DNA of 15,176 nucleotides from Brevundimonas vancanneytii (GTDB taxonomy: Bacteria > Pseudomonadota > Alphaproteobacteria > Caulobacterales > Caulobacteraceae). Shown one piece after another: positions 14,749 through 15,176 of the stretch (position 1 is its first letter; the number at the start of each line of letters is the position of its first letter). A program made the position numbers and the translations under genes. The stretch lies in the NCBI GenBank assembly GCA_945874855.1, contig CAMCIP010000029.1, forward strand, positions 1 to 15,176, in the 5' to 3' direction. The notes under the pieces were generated by a model, which did not search any database, was not told the DNA's origin, and saw nothing but the letters and a program-made list of their open reading frames with translations.

Positions 14749-14988
14749 CAGAGTCGGGTGCCCCGTCGCCGGGGGCGCGGGGATCGGAGGGCGGGCGGAG
14801 CGCCGGGCCTTCGCCCGGAAGCAGATGACATAACCGTTTCGACGAAGACCGACGCTCCGCGCGGGTGGTTTTGACGGAAGCCGCGCGGCGGGTGGCCGTT
14901 ATCGGGCCTTACCGCGGTCGCCTCCGGCGGGCAGGGATGTTCTGCGACATCTCCTGGACCGGTCCGAGTATCCCCCTCGACCCATGCC

Positions 14989-15012
14989 GGGGATCATCTC
15001 GTGGTGATCCCC
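14989..15012. other. Strong 8-bp hairpin in the gene-free stretch
   Basis: GGGGATCA (14989-14996) and TGATCCCC (15005-15012) are exact reverse complements around the loop TCTCGTGG. On the + strand the hairpin is followed by a weakly T-containing stretch (GGCTTTGTTG), which is not a good U-tract. It could end a small + strand transcript or belong to a repeat. Confidence 0.45.
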
Positions 15013-15051
15013 CAGAGGCTTTGTTGAAGGGGGCCTGACGCTCGCGCCGCG

Positions 15052-15074
15052 TCCCCGCTTTCGCGGGGATGACA
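15052..15074. repeat. Short palindromic repeat with GGGGATGACA end
   Basis: TCCCCGC-TTTC-GCGGGGA (15052-15069) followed by TGACA. Read on the - strand this is TGTCATCCCCGCGAAAGCGG and onward, which has the same TGTCATCCC lead and hairpin plan as the right half of the element at 5031-5115. It looks like a single hairpin unit of that widespread alphaproteobacterial intergenic family. Confidence 0.65.
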
Positions 15075-15176
15075 AGCGCACAGCGACGGACCCCCGTCCG
15101 ACAAACCCCGCTCCAACCGCTCCCGCCGCGCGCCAGGGTCGCAGGCCAGGCGGCCCTCCGATGCGACGGGACGGGG

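Larger units (their letters stand above)
14660..15176. other. Gene-free stretch with several hairpins upstream of the M16 peptidase
   Basis: I find no credible gene in these 517 bases; a short open frame at 14899-15081 on the - strand overlaps hairpin repeats and has no family resemblance. The stretch contains the dyads at 14718-14748, an 8-bp stem GCGGAGCG/CGCTCCGC (14795-14802 with 14853-14860) that encloses the hairpin CCGGGC-CTTC-GCCCGG (14803-14818), a strong hairpin GGGGATCA/TGATCCCC (14989-15012), and the repeat-like hairpin at 15052-15069. A small RNA, a long leader, or a cluster of decayed palindromic repeats would all fit; I could not match it to tmRNA, SRP RNA, RNase P RNA or a riboswitch. 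Confidence 0.6.

Noticed and set aside
14795..15012. tmRNA, SRP RNA, RNase P RNA or a riboswitch in the gene-free stretch
   Set aside because: The conserved cores of these RNAs, for example the SRP GGAAGGAAGCAGCC loop or the RNase P GAGGAAAGUCCGGGC segment, are not present. A short GGAAGCAG match is not enough.
14899..15081. 60-codon - strand open frame in the gene-free stretch
   Set aside because: It starts in the hairpin repeat at 15052-15074 and reads through the hairpin at 14989-15012. The product is Arg/Gly-rich with no recognisable feature.

Overview
The window is GC-rich (roughly 70% by eye), almost fully coding, and looks like an alphaproteobacterial chromosome of the order Caulobacterales, most likely Brevundimonas or a close relative. 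The grounds are the gene order zwf-pgl-edd-glk, which I know from Caulobacter crescentus, the gene families present, and several kinds of short GC-rich palindromic repeats between genes. The genus is inferred from memory, not from a search.

Layout. (1) Positions 1-4176, + strand: an Entner-Doudoroff operon with the 3' end of zwf (G6P dehydrogenase), pgl, edd and glk. The first three overlap; glk is set off by an inverted pair of repeats. (2) Positions 4215-9590, - strand: reading along transcription, a stand-alone Lrp/AsnC-type RAM domain, two acyl-CoA dehydrogenase (ACAD) genes, hmgA, a cysteine-rich lipoprotein joined to hmgA by an ATGA overlap, and after another repeat a DUF1295 membrane protein. 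(3) Positions 9674-11343, + strand: a kynurenine-formamidase-like hydrolase and a KDPG aldolase (eda). (4) Positions 11340-14659, - strand: a long periplasmic M16 zinc peptidase followed by a small lipoprotein whose stop codon overlaps that of eda. (5) Positions 14660-15176: no gene seen, but several dyads and hairpins.

How the genes work together. glk, zwf, pgl and edd turn glucose into KDPG, and eda about 6.5 kb away cleaves KDPG to pyruvate and glyceraldehyde-3-phosphate. The whole lower ED route is therefore in the window, but split over two loci. The minus-strand block looks catabolic: HmgA opens the ring of homogentisate in tyrosine/phenylalanine breakdown, and the two ACADs appear to be the two complementary halves of one heteromeric enzyme. 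The hydrolase resembles the enzyme that makes kynurenine from tryptophan, but no other kynurenine gene is present.

I see no CRISPR array, prophage, insertion sequence, tRNA or rRNA. The most interesting signals are the ACAD pair with reciprocal loss of motifs, the Bacteroidota-like eda, the hmgA-lipoprotein coupling, and the number of different palindromic repeats, one of which appears to supply the first codons of the hydrolase.
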